A stretch of 64,000 nt of DNA from NCBI GenBank assembly GCA_007844125.1, contig CM017558.1, positions 30,881,257-30,945,256 of the forward strand. The letters run 5' to 3'. Of the stretch, positions 12,431 to 23,900 are shown piece by piece. The stretch is from Sinonovacula constricta. Taxonomy: Eukaryota > Mollusca > Bivalvia > Cardiida > Solecurtidae. A program made the translations under genes and the position numbers. The notes beneath the pieces are model-generated. The model was not told where the DNA came from, did not search any database, and worked only from the letters and a program-made list of their open reading frames with translations. Positions within the stretch are counted from its first letter, which is position 1; each line of letters begins with the position of its first letter.

Positions 12431-12770
12431 ACATTTTAATTAATTATTCTGAACTAATATTTAGTTGGCTTGATTTAAACACTTCCCCATAAAACTGGTT
12501 CCGAGCGTGTATTTGCATCCACATTGTACCCTCTGGTTGAAATACAGCTATTTAAAATATATAATACAACGTTAAAGAAATACATAAGAAGGATTGCATT
12601 CTTGGAAAAAAATCACTTGAAACAAGACGATATTTACAAAACCTGGACATTTTTACCAGGTACAGAAATAAACTAAAACTCAATATATTTAAGTGAAACA
12701 ACAAATACGCTTTCTAAACTAATGTAAATTTAAACAATCAGGCTTCGGCTAAAATGTCGTAAAAACTTAC

Positions 12771-12825
12771 CATACACATGGACACATCCCAGAAAAAAGA
12801 CGTAAATCCCAAAGCTGCACCTCAT
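12771..12825 (-). CDS. Signal-peptide first exon of the FTP/EGF receptor-like gene
   Basis: This is a short minus-strand exon encoding MRCSFGIYVFFLGCVHVY plus the first base of a glycine codon, followed by donor GTAAGTTT. The product has a basic N-terminus, a hydrophobic core and a small-residue end, as expected for a secretion signal. Its phase 1 end matches the phase 1 acceptor of the EGF-like exon at 5277. A paralogous exon with the same length and phase lies at 16717-16771. The ATG choice rests on the hydrophobic core starting at once and on the conserved Met-Arg in both copies. Confidence 0.72.
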
Positions 12826-14379
12826 CGCAAATTTGGGCATGACTATTGCCCGATCCGAGCTCGAATTAAACTGTATACATGAGTAAAAACAGCATAAAAT
12901 ATTGAACTTAAATTTAAGCTTGCTATACGACTTCACAGATACTGTTCATGTAGCGACAATAACAAGGAAAGATATGACTGAATGTTACCAAGTGTCTTTC
13001 TTAAAGTGTAAGAGGTACTTAAACTTGAAACCATTATATATATCATAAACGTCATGCAGAAAGTACATACTGAGGATATAATTCTGTATTTCTATGCATC
13101 TTTAAATTAATTACTGTGAGTATTTTTTTCTTACTTTTTTCTATTGTTGTGTTTTGATAATATGATTTAAGTAATTTAAGATATGTAAAGGCACCAAAAC
13201 TGCGATGAGTATTCAAAAGAAAATTATACCTCTTTCATTAGAAGGACTACATGACTTTGGATATGGCACTGATGAAAGTACTTTTTAATTAGTGCAGTTT
13301 GAAAATCAGATCAAATATTAACAGAGAATTAAAAACGCTGCTTTTTATAAGAACAAATCCAACAACACAACTTGTCGATATCACCTACAGTTGCCTTATA
13401 CACAAGACAAGAAAATATATTGTACACATAGCAACATTCCAACACAGAGTAACCTTTCTACACCCCTTTTATTTTGTTCATTAAAGTTTTGACGATTCAC
13501 ACCTAACTTAAAAATTTGTGAAAATGTTTATTTAAGGCTTGTGATGATAGAGTAGTCAAATTGTAAGCATACGTGTGAAATAAAACCTGCGATGTACCAA
13601 ATTTAAGAAAGATTAACTCATTAGAAAATTAAGGTCAAACATTCTTTTTTTTGCCTTAACTGATATCGATATTTTATATGTCTCTTACCGGCGAAGCAAC
13701 ATGTCTTTTCGAGCAGATTTTATACAAACTGGCATCTGATTGGGCGAAATAGTTGGACAAAACACAAAAACTTCAATATCGTTTCTCTCTTGCACTAAGA
13801 ATAGTTGCTTGGTCATTTCGCACATTCGCTGTCGGTAATGCCGAGGTTAAAAGAAATAGTTTCAAATTAATATTAAATGTACTCAGCGCACGGGCAAAAT
13901 TATGGTCGAAATGGACGAGTTTACCTACTTTTGTTGTAGTAATGCCTCGGAAAAATATGCGAGTACAAAGTCCAATTCATCGCTGGTTGGCTTTAAGACT
14001 CACTTAAATCTTTATTTCGGACTCGTCAGACTTAAAGACAGCTGTATTGAAAACAGAAACATCCTTAAATAAATGCCATCAAAATAAGACTATATACACA
14101 ATCGAAAATGTTCTTCAATTCAACCTTGAACCTCATTTAACCCTAGTTCACAGCCCGTAAATTCGCGAAAATTTTGTACAAATTACTTGTATTAAGAAGA
14201 GCCGGCATACACTTAGCGCGTGCTATTTTAAGTGTTTTTTCTGTTGATTTTCTTCCTTGTTAGTGCGGATTTGTATACGGTCGAGCCCCTGTCTACTTCA
14301 TTTGCCATTAAACTAGTACTGCTGTACTAGGAAGTTGCTGATGCTCGGATTGCTGATAAGTGAATGTATATAAGAGGCT
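12826..14379. other. Upstream region of the first signal-peptide exon
   Basis: The first ~430 bp resemble the DNA upstream of the paralogous exon at 16717. Shared words include TGTCTTTCTTAAAGT and TTGTGTTTTGATAAT.TGATTT. It is probably the promoter and 5' leader region (inference); no TATA box can be fixed. The open frame at 13753-14007 has no recognisable domain. Confidence 0.4.
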
Positions 14380-15250
14380 TTATTATCCGCTAAGTGCAAA
14401 CCTAACGCAGTAGTCTAAAACATGGTTAGGTTATAACTGGTATTATGGGCAAAGTTCTAACATCCACTATATGTTAACCTAACACAAAAATACAGGCAAA
14501 GTTTTGTCATCAGCTAAGTGTAAAGCTAACGCAACAGTTTATCACCATGTCTAGGTTTTAACTGATATGACAGGCAATGTTTTATCATACTCTCAGTGTA
14601 TACCAAATGCAACTGTTTTAAAATAATGACTAGTCTATCATAGATATAACAGGCATAGTTTTATCATCAGCTAAGTGTAGCTCTAAAGCAACAGCCTAAA
14701 CCATGTATACAATATAACTTGTATAACTGGCAAAGTTGTATCTTCCAGTAAGAGCAGCTCTAAAGCAACAACATAAAACCATGTCTAGGTTATAACTGGT
14801 ATAACTGGCAAAGTTGTATCTTCAGCTGAGTGTAGCTCTAAAGCAACAACCTAAAACCATGTCTAGGTTATAACTGGTATAACTTGCATAGTTTGTTCAT
14901 CAGCTGAGTGTGCATTTAATGCACCAGGCTAAAGCCATGTCTACAGTATAACTTGTAACACTGGCAAAGTTGTATCTTCCACTAGGGTGGCTCTAAAGCA
15001 ACAACCTAAAACCATGTCTAGGTTATAACTGGTATGACGTGCATAGTTTCATCATCAGCTGAGTGTACATTTAATGCACCAGGCTAAAACCATGTCTACA
15101 ATATAACTTGTATATCAGGCAAAGTTGTATCTTCCAATAAGAGTAGGACTAATGCAACAGCCTAAACTAAATCTGTTTTATAATTGGTATAACAAAGTTT
15201 GTAATTAGCTATGTGTAAAAAATGCAACATGCTATAGTCATGTCTACGAT
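14380..15250. repeat. Tandem array, ~83-bp unit, about 10 units
   Basis: The unit contains AGCTGAGTGTAGCTCTAAAG, CAACAACCTAAAACCATGTC, TAGGTTATAACTGGTATAAC and TGGCAAAGTTGTATCTTC. The units alternate between two or three variants, for example TGCACCAGGCTAAA against CAACAACCTAAAA, which suggests a higher-order repeat. Flanking units are more diverged than central ones. No open reading frame runs through it. Confidence 0.85.
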
Positions 15251-16716
15251 GAAATGTGAAGATTTGGGATTCTATGTTGCAACTGTAATTGGTATTTGAC
15301 GGAAAGAAAACACATGAACATGTCTTTTGCACTTTACGACACTATTTCTGTTAATAACTATTACGTCGGGATCAGGCTAACATTGCTGCGCACTACATTT
15401 AAAAGAGCATGGAATAATAATAAATAATGCATGCTAAGGAGTAATGAAACACGCATTATTAATAAAGTACTGATGGAATCTAATTGATTTCTAACAATAC
15501 AATAGCTGTTGCGTGAAGTAACCATTTCGAAATGTAAAATTATCGCAGCATGGCATAACAAAACATATTCCCCATTTTTAAATGGAAATAAATTGATCAC
15601 ATGATTCCCCGTGATGTCTAGTCAATACACCCATTTCATATTTTCTTATATATCACAAGCTTAATACAGCTTTTTTGATTGGTGACGTCATTGCACGGGT
15701 TGAAATAATCCAAATTGCTTCCACTTAAAAAATCCGACTAGGAATCCGCCACTTTGATTCTCCGCCGTAATGTGCAAGAAGCAATGGATATAACATACTA
15801 TTTTTCACAGTGAAAGATAAGAAAAGTTATCTGATGGAAAAACAAATGGAATAAGCATCATATTTGATATTGTCTCCTTTCAAAGTAAAACCAGATACAA
15901 ATGTATGCATGTGTGTATTAAGTATTGTCGAATAGACGTGGTGTTATCATCGTCAAGAAACTGCAACATAAACGCACAATGGTGGAAAGCACATATTATT
16001 AATTCACGTAGTATTAAATTATAGCTGATCTGTGCATCCCCTTCATGTTGGATAATTTAGCTATGATTTCACCCGCTATGCTTGCCATTTCTCAATTGAG
16101 TTGAAGGGGATATCGGTCAGCATTTATTCTTATCCACCCTGACAGTATGCAATACCGCTGTGAGGCAAAGGGAATACAAGTCAACCTTTAAATTGATGTC
16201 CTCTTGCTTAATTGATGGTGCATTGTAACTGTTTGTCAAACTTATCAACACGTCATACCCAATTAACAATTTCAACAAACCAATTAACGAAGCCAAAACC
16301 GATGTTACTGGCTTAAACTCCTTTTGCAGTTTTACAGATGGCCATACACAGTGGCCGACCGCTGATGTGAGCGGGTGTTGGATAGGGTGTGTGAAGAAAG
16401 CTTTAAAGCTGAATGTTGGGGACCAAAATTGACATCGAATACTGAAGAAACTTTGATTATTTCAAATAAATAATCGGAGGCTTTTGCATTAAATTAAGGA
16501 AAAATTCGGGACCGGCCAAAACGGCAAATAATGCCTCGGCTTTGAAAAACCAGAGTTTGCATAGCCAAGGTTCGACCTTATTCATTCCGCTGAAAGTTGT
16601 TTGTCATGAAAGGCTTAAGTTTCGAACCAAGTAGAGACAAATAGAAAGAAAAAATCTGCCATTACAGATGCATGCAAATATCACAAAGCATCGTAAAAAA
16701 TATTGTACAAACATAC
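15251..16716. other. Non-coding tract between array and second signal-peptide exon
   Basis: No exon-like block or repeat is recognised here. If the 16717 exon is used it would be intron; otherwise it is intergenic. Confidence 0.35.
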
Positions 16717-16771
16717 CATATACATGAACATAATCCAGAAGAAAGACGTAAATCACAAAGATGTTCCTCAT
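16717..16771 (-). CDS. Second (paralogous) signal-peptide exon
   Basis: This encodes MRNIFVIYVFLLDYVHVY plus one base of a glycine codon, followed by donor GTATGTTT. Length (55 bp), phase and most residues match the exon at 12771-12825. Flanking DNA on the 5' side is also similar. It may be an alternative first exon of the same gene, or the remains of a duplicated neighbour whose other exons are lost. An in-frame upstream Met 10 codons earlier (16801) is possible, but the shorter start matches the paralogue. Confidence 0.65.
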
Positions 16772-18025
16772 TTCAGACGTAAACGTTACAAGTGAGCACA
16801 ATCACATTCAAAGCTTAAATTCAGCTTGTTGTAAGACGAACACAATGCATATAGATAGAAAACAGGGATGGATATAGCCATTGTCTTTCTTAAAGTTAAA
16901 GAGACAACTGAAGCCGGAAACTTTTGTTCTCAGTCCGCGACCACTTGTTGTCGATAGTGTTAATTGTATCATTAAATTTTAACAGCTTTTTACTTCCTTT
17001 TTTATTGTGTTGTGTTTTGATAATTTGATTTCAGTATTTGTTTATAATTATGTATACATTGTTTTATATTTACAAAAGTAAAAAAATGCAAGATTAAGAA
17101 TAAGCCCTAAATGATCGAAATGTTCTGATATGAAGCAAACAAATGCAGCGACAGAGAGTAAAGTGACTTAACTCTACGTCGAAATGAGTATACACTGGTA
17201 AACACTGTTATTTTTTGTATAAATAACACACACTCAATGATAGTCAAGATAGTAACGTACAGCCACTTTTTTAAAGGAAAATCTCTGACAATATATGATT
17301 ACAGCGTCATATGCATTGATGGTAGATTAGAAGAATCAATTTCAAGGTGTAACGCGACATGATCACATTAAAAATCAAGCCAAGGCATGTATGAAGCATC
17401 AAACGGAATTGTCTTTTGAGAATAAGATATATTCACGACAAACTATATTGTTTTCATGTTAGTCATTTGAAACGATATCGTAGGACTTTGAGCTAAAATA
17501 ATTATTAAATACTCCTTACATGTTTGTTATAATTGTTCACTGTTTATATTAAAAACTTGGCTTTATAATACGTTGAGCTTCATTTTTCCATAAACATGAA
17601 TATTGGATTGCGACTTTTTCATAGAAATAGGATATCTACGATGCATATATCATGTATTCGCTGTGAGTTATACATGTCGTGTAAGCGTCAATGAATTATA
17701 CAATTAAACTTGTAAGTGTTGTCTCCCTTATTAAATAATTATGCAGCTCCATCTTAGGAGTGTAAGTCCTGCTTTATTACGTTACTTAAACACGAACCCA
17801 GTAAAGTATTAATCGTTAATGTTTTAATGCTTGTTAATATTCATATCGCGTTTTTCTGTTGTTGTTTTTTTTAAACGTGTATCTTCGTGAATAGTTTTAA
17901 ACGTACTTGTTTTCTTTTCTGATGTTTTACGTGTTTACCTGCCTGACAGTTCTATTAAAATATTAGGCATTTCTACAGATATTGGCTATGTTACATTTCC
18001 GGACATACTTCACTATGACCTTTTT

Positions 18026-18026
<1 letters not shown>

Positions 18027-18082
<56 letters not shown>
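18027..18082. repeat. (AAT)n microsatellite
   Basis: About 18 AAT units directly abut the SINE head that follows. The polytyrosine and polyisoleucine frames on the minus strand are repeat artefacts. Confidence 0.95.
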
Positions 18083-18083
<1 letters not shown>

Positions 18084-18195
18084 ACGGACGGGTTGCGCAA
18101 TCTGTAGAGCTTCGGCCAGGCGTAAGAGGTCCCGGGTTCGATCCCTGGCCGCGACATTCCATAGTCATTAAACATGGTAGTGGTATAGCTGCTTT
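18084..18195 (+). mobile_element. tRNA-derived SINE copy (family 1)
   Basis: The head reads GGTTGCGCAATCTGTAGAGC (A box) and CCCGGGTTCGATCCCTGG (B box). It is followed by the family body CGCGACATTCCATAGTCATT and ATGGTAGTGGTATAGCT. The body is the same as at 36532-36770, but the 3' part here diverges after ~110 bp. Confidence 0.8.
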
Positions 18196-19192
18196 AAAGA
18201 AGAATATATTATATTCATGATAAGTGCATAAAATAGGTAAATAAGAAAAGGTCATATAAGATATTTTATTCTTAACTTCCAAATGCAAACAGGGTAAATG
18301 TTAAAGTGATAAAAACACAGAGACAAGACATAACACACAAAAAACACCAGCAAGTCAAGTTTTAATATTCCGGACTAAACCTAAAGGTGTTTTCCTTTAA
18401 TAATTTTCAAGCTGAAGATGCAGTTCTAACCAACTGGCATGAGGCATGTTTAATGTGAAGTAATTTCAATATCATCCTGAACATTGCAATCAGTTTTTGG
18501 ACATGGCTAGAAATTACTAAAGAACATAACAAAATGGCCGTGCTGGCTGTACATATTAAACGAATCTGGTGACTTACTAAAGTATTTGTAAAGCTGAACA
18601 AGATGTGACTCCCTCAATAGAAAATAAAGTCAAAACTTTGACAAACAGAACGCAGAAATTAAGAAAACACAGTTATTTTATTTAATATATAGTAGTTCCG
18701 TTTTCAGACATTATGATTTATTCTCATTTGCCCCCATGTACGTAATTGTAACGCATTGCCATGATTTAAGTGTTTTTTACAATTAGTTCATAAACAATTT
18801 AGTCGAGCCCAACGATTAAACTACAATTTAAGACGCTGTATTTCCTGTGGTATAATTGTGGACTTATAGATACATCTTGCTTAAATAAAATCCTCCTTAC
18901 CTAAAGAAATACTCTAGACAAGTTTACAATGCATTCGTTTATTTGGAAAACCCATCGCAGCGCCAAAAACTTTGCTCAAGTATGTTTTCATAATTGTGCT
19001 TTCAATATATGGATATAGAAAACACACACCGATACGCGCATTTGAAGTTAATATATTTAAATCGTCGCTAATCGCAAATTCTCAAATACACAGAAGTTTG
19101 TCTTTCAATCTTTTATTTTCCAAAGAATTAACAAGTCTAAAATGTGATTAGTCACACTAAGTCATGTCACTTTTAATTTATTGCTGGCCGAA

Positions 19193-19460
19193 AGTTCAAC
19201 AAAGCGATGCCATTAGTACAGTTAGACAGCCCATGGCGGCACCCCAGTCACATAGCGGGTTTCTGTTCCGCGCTTGTAATGAGGATTCGGGATTCATAAT
19301 TAGAAGCCGTCATCATATGCAGTGTTTCGAATATTGTTTGAGTAAATTTGACATGACTGTCGTACATTGCAGCCTTACAAAGTTCAATCACAATGTTTTT
19401 TTGTTATTCCGAACACATTATACAGTCATTAAATCCATTAAATATTTCGTCACGTCTTTG
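19193..19460 (+). repeat. Dispersed repeat, copy 1
   Basis: It shares a series of blocks in order with 34168-34430: GTTCAACAA, GCGGGTTT, GGGGATTCGG-type words, CATCATATGCAGTGTTTC, a GTGTTTGAGTA-type block, CGAACA, TACAG.CATTAAATCC. It is probably part of an old mobile element of unknown class. Confidence 0.6.
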
Positions 19461-19900
19461 TTATCTAGCCCTAAATTGACTGTTCTTCTTTTTTTTCTAA
19501 TAAGTACGTTCGTTCTGACAAATTGCATGCCCGTTCAAATTTAATTGTCAGGCTTTCAAACACAAGACAATAGAAAATATCATATTCTTTTTATCGCATC
19601 AATCTAGTATCGTTGCCAAGCCGCCCGTATATATGCAAATGCAGTTTTAATATTCCGGACATTACTTTCAATTTTTAACCGTAAGGTCAAGGTAATAGGT
19701 CTGGCCTCAATGTAGAGGTAGAGTTGCATCCCCTTGAACATGGACGTGTTTTTATAGGCTCCGGATTTGTGAGACAATTTTGAGGAATAACCGGAAAAAT
19801 GGGGGTAGATATTTGCATATATAGATGTAGAATAGGTACGTTTGAGATGCCTTTGAAATGTCGAAAATTCATTCACGGAATACGGCTTTCTAGTGGGAAA

Positions 19901-20929
19901 ATGCGTTTGTGTGCACGGGTGTTGGTCGCCCTGTCACTGCTGCTTGTTGTCAGTGGGGACGTTGAGAGTAACCCAGGTCCCGGGCCGGGTCAAGAATCAT
20001 TAGCGCCACAGAAGCCCCAGACTCGACAGCGTCAGTTGTCTTTTGCCCAGGTGGCATCATCTCCGCCGGTACAGCAGTCACCAGTGACGACACCAAAACC
20101 TAGGTACCAACGGCAACCAGCAGCGAAAGGGCGCGGCCATACTGGCGGCCACACTGGCCAAACCGGTTCTAGTCAAACAGAGTGTACCAGTCAAGATATT
20201 ATGAAATGTCTCCAAGATATGCGGTCGGAAATGAGAGAGAATTTTTTGTCAATTAATTCTAAAGTGGATGAAATAAATGTTGCGATAAATGACCTACAAA
20301 TAAAGAATGAAGAATTAAAACAGGAAAATATTAAACTAAACGCCGAGATTTCAAAGCTAACCTCGAAAATCGATAATTTAGAAGGACATTCGAGAAGAAA
20401 TAACGTAAGAATTACGGGTATTGATGGCAAATCGAATGAAAATTGGTCTGCTACCGAAGAAAAGGTGAGAAATTTTTTGTCACGTGAGTTAAATTTGCCA
20501 GAATTAGAAAATGTGGAGATAGAAAGGGCGCACAGACTAAAATCAGGGGAAAATAGTAAAGCGACTATAATAGTAAAATTTCTGCGATTTAAAGACCGTG
20601 ACACAGTTATTCGCCAGGCTAGAAGAGTGTTTGGACGTAACTCACCATACCACGTGCACGAGGATTTCACTGACCGTGTGAGACAGCATCGTCGTGAACT
20701 CGGCAAACGATTGGCTGAGGCTAGGCAGAATGGACAGTTTGCGTCGCTTCAGTATGATAAGCTGATAGTGAACAACACGATGTATGGCTACGACGAATGT
20801 AAACAAACTGTCTTTGAAATCGGGCCAGCACGTAGACGACCGACTGCACCTAGGGATAGTGGTAGTGATCCCGCCAACCAGCGAACTGTCAATTCGTCGG
20901 CAAATTGTGATGGTAATATCCGGGAATAG
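19901..20929 (+). CDS. LINE ORF1: 2A peptide plus L1-type RNA-binding protein
   Basis: The frame is open from 19799, but the ATG at 19901 gives MRLCARVLVALSLLLVVS, a signal-like hydrophobic stretch, followed by GDVESNPGP, a full 2A ribosome-skipping motif with the skip before the codon at 19979. A Pro/Gln/Thr-rich linker follows. Next comes a Lys/Glu-rich coiled coil (around residues 90-160), then RRNNVRITGI ... EIERAHRL ... ATIIVKFLRFKDRD. That is the RRM of L1-type ORF1 proteins, followed by the C-terminal domain with YHVHEDFT and RRELGKRLAEARQ. In L1 such proteins form trimers that coat the RNA. It ends with UAG in the same frame as ORF2. Confidence 0.88.
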   Translation: MRLCARVLVALSLLLVVSGDVESNPGPGPGQESLAPQKPQTRQRQLSFAQVASSPPVQQSPVTTPKPRYQRQPAAKGRGHTGGHTGQTGSSQTECTSQDIMKCLQDMRSEMRENFLSINSKVDEINVAINDLQIKNEELKQENIKLNAEISKLTSKIDNLEGHSRRNNVRITGIDGKSNENWSATEEKVRNFLSRELNLPELENVEIERAHRLKSGENSKATIIVKFLRFKDRDTVIRQARRVFGRNSPYHVHEDFTDRVRQHRRELGKRLAEARQNGQFASLQYDKLIVNNTMYGYDECKQTVFEIGPARRRPTAPRDSGSDPANQRTVNSSANCDGNIRE

Positions 20930-20965
20930 GGGTCAGGTCAAGGCCCAGTTGAACTCACTGGCTAC
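20927..20965 (+). promoter_or_regulatory. Candidate stop-codon readthrough site between ORF1 and ORF2
   Basis: The ORF1 UAG (20927-20929) is followed by GGGGTCAGGTCAAGG. A small hairpin, CCAGT (20945-20949) with ACTGG (20957-20961) and a 7-nt loop, lies 15 nt downstream. The frame stays open from this UAG into the endonuclease. A UAG with a purine-rich spacer and nearby structure is the general layout of gammaretroviral gag-pol readthrough signals. That function here is an inference. Confidence 0.5.
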
Positions 20966-23900
20966 CAGACGAATCATAATTGGAGTTTTTTAACATGGAA
21001 CATTGGTGGCTTGCGTAAATATATTGATAATGGGTCTTTAATCCAGTATCTGTGCAATTTTGATATAATAGGGTTAGTTGAAACTTGGAGTGACAACACT
21101 GGCGAATTTGAAAGATTTCTGCCAGGTTTTTCTCATTATGATAATGTGCGCAAAAGAAATAGCCATGCGCTTAGAAATAGTGGGGGCATTAGTGTCTTTA
21201 TTCGAAACAATTTGATAATGTCAAACTTTTTTATACATATTAGAAAAGACATATTAGATGCTGTGGTTTTATTGATTAAGAGTTCAAAATTTAATGGAAT
21301 GAAAGATATTATATTGTATATTGCATATGTTTCCCCAGAAGGATCTAGTATTTATAATAACAGACAAGAGGTTAATGGTATAATATCATTAGAGCAAAAT
21401 ATTTTATCCTTAATATCAGAGTATCCTGATTGTTATCTGTATTTAGCAGGTGATTTTAATGCAAGAACAAAAACATTTTTAGATTATATACCTTTAGATA
21501 ATCTGAATTTTGTATATATGTCACAAGTTGATTATGCTTGTGATTATTTTGACCTTCCAAGAAATAATCAAGATATAAGTAAATTTAACTCTTTTGGAAA
21601 ATCGCTTACAGAATTGTGTTGCACACATGACATACATATTGTAAATGGCAGATGTTATGATGATATTGATGGTAATTTCACATGTATAGCAAATGATGGC
21701 CAAAGTGTAGTAGATTACCATATTGTATCTTCACAATTGTTTGACGTCATTTCTTATTTCAATGTAGAACTACGCACAGAATCTGACCATTTTCCTCTTC
21801 TTGCAAGAATGTCTTTTAATGAAGATATTGGTTCTAAACATATGTTAGATATCACTCAAAATGAAAATGAAACTTTATCCAATATTACATATGAATACTG
21901 TACTAAGACTTTTTGGAAAAATAGATATAAGGATGCGTTTAAGGCAAAGTTTTGTAATCAGTTGGACCTAAATAGGGAAAGCATAGTAAATGCTATAAAT
22001 ACAAGCATAAATGAAGGTGTGAATAGTATAATACAACTATATAAAACATCTGCATGTCCTCATAGTTTGAAAACAAAAGATAAGCCTCTACAACCGCAAT
22101 GGTGGGATATGGAATGCACTATTGCCAAAAACTTGAAATATTGCTTATTACGCAGATTTCGTCAAACACACAACTTAGACATATTGATAGAATACAAAAT
22201 AGAAAAGAAAAAGTTTAAAGATCTTTGTACTCGGAAAAAAATGTTTTTTCAGTTTACAAATAGACAATCTTTGTTAAATGCGCGAAAAGATCCCCAACGG
22301 TTCTGGTCACTTATAAAATTTAACAATAAAGCTCATTCTTTCAAAAACGAGATAAAGGCAGCCACTTGGTTACGCTATTTTGAATCTTTGTTGTATAAAG
22401 ACAATCAGGAGATTTTGTCGGTGTTAGATTTAAGTAATTTTGAAATAAACTCAAACTCAGATGAACTACTAAATAGTCCTATATCTAATGAAGAAATACT
22501 TAGATCAATATATAAGCTAAAAGAGGGAAAAGCTCAGGGCATAGATGGTGTTGGTGCGGAATTTTATAAACATACATGTCTAGAAATAACGCCAATTTTG
22601 AATATACTATTTAATAAAATACTCGCTAGTGGAGAAATTCCTGATTCTTGGTGTCAAAGTATTATTGTTCCTTTGTATAAATCAGGGTCAAGGAACGATC
22701 CATCAAACTATAGAGGGATCTCTTTGTTAAATGTATTGTATAAAATATTTTCTAGTATTATAACTCATAGATTAGATACATGGGCCGATGAGTATAATGT
22801 TATTTCGGAAGCACAAGCGGGTTTTCGAGCGGGTCACTCAGTCATTGACAACATATTCTCTTTACAGTCTATTATTCAAAAATATATTACAAGATCATAT
22901 GGTAGAGTGTATGTATTGTATGTCGACTTTCAAAAAGCGTTTGATTCTCTAGTGCACGTTCGTATGTTTAATTCTCTACTTAAAGCTGGGGCAAACGGGC
23001 AAATAATAAAAGTTCTTATTTCTATGTACTCAAAACTTGAAGCATATATAAAAATCCCACAAACAGGCTTAATAAGTAATAGCAATAACTTTAATCTAAA
23101 TAAAAACTATAACAGAGCATCTTGCAGAGTAAGAGATTTAAATAAAAAAAGTACACCGGGAGTCTCTCTAGCAGGCCCTATACATTGTAATATTGGCACT
23201 AGACAAGGAGATTTGAGTTCTCCTAAAATCTTTAGTTTATATATTAACGAGTTAGAGACACATTTGAGAAGGCATTGTAATAATGGAATCTTTATAACAA
23301 ATGATGTACCCGATGTGTTTTGTCTCATGTTTGCAGACGATGTTGCCTGCTGCGCAGACACTGTTGTTAATCTGCAAAGACAGTTAAACGCTGTATCAGC
23401 ATTTTGTGAGGAAACTGGCATGACTGTTAATCTAAATAAGTCGGAAATTATTGTTTTTAGAAATGGTGGTCCGTTACGTAATAATGAATCTTGGACATAT
23501 AATGGAAAAACAATTAAGGTAACTAATATGTATAAGTATTTGGGCTTATTGTTTACTCCAAAATTATCATGGTCACAAACGAAAAAAAAGTTAGTTGCCC
23601 AAGCTAGAAAAGCTATTTGTAGTATAAAACTATATCAGAAACCTTTCGGCTATTTTAGCCAACATGAAATGTTTAAGCTTTTTGATTCTATGGTAGTTCC
23701 AATATTGACTTTTGGATCTGAAATTTGGGGGTTTAGTTATTCTGAAGAAATTGAAAGGGTGCAAACGGATTTTTGTAGGTACTTCTTAGGTGTTAACACA
23801 TCAGTGAATAATTCTGTGATTTTAGGCGAGTGCGGCCGTCTGCCATTGTGTTCTATATATTTTGTTAAATGCATTAAATACTGGTGTTCTCTTCTGTATA

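Larger units (their letters stand above)
16772..19192. other. Non-coding tract
   Basis: Positions 16820-17080 match the upstream region of the first signal-peptide exon. Beyond that only a microsatellite and a SINE (18027-18195) are visible. Confidence 0.4.

Noticed and set aside
13753..14007. 84-residue plus-strand frame near the signal-peptide exon
   Set aside because: No domain, no splice support and opposite strand to the gene.
20191..20706. 171-residue minus-strand frame within ORF1
   Set aside because: Antisense shadow of the LINE ORF1, whose coiled-coil codon usage keeps the opposite strand open.
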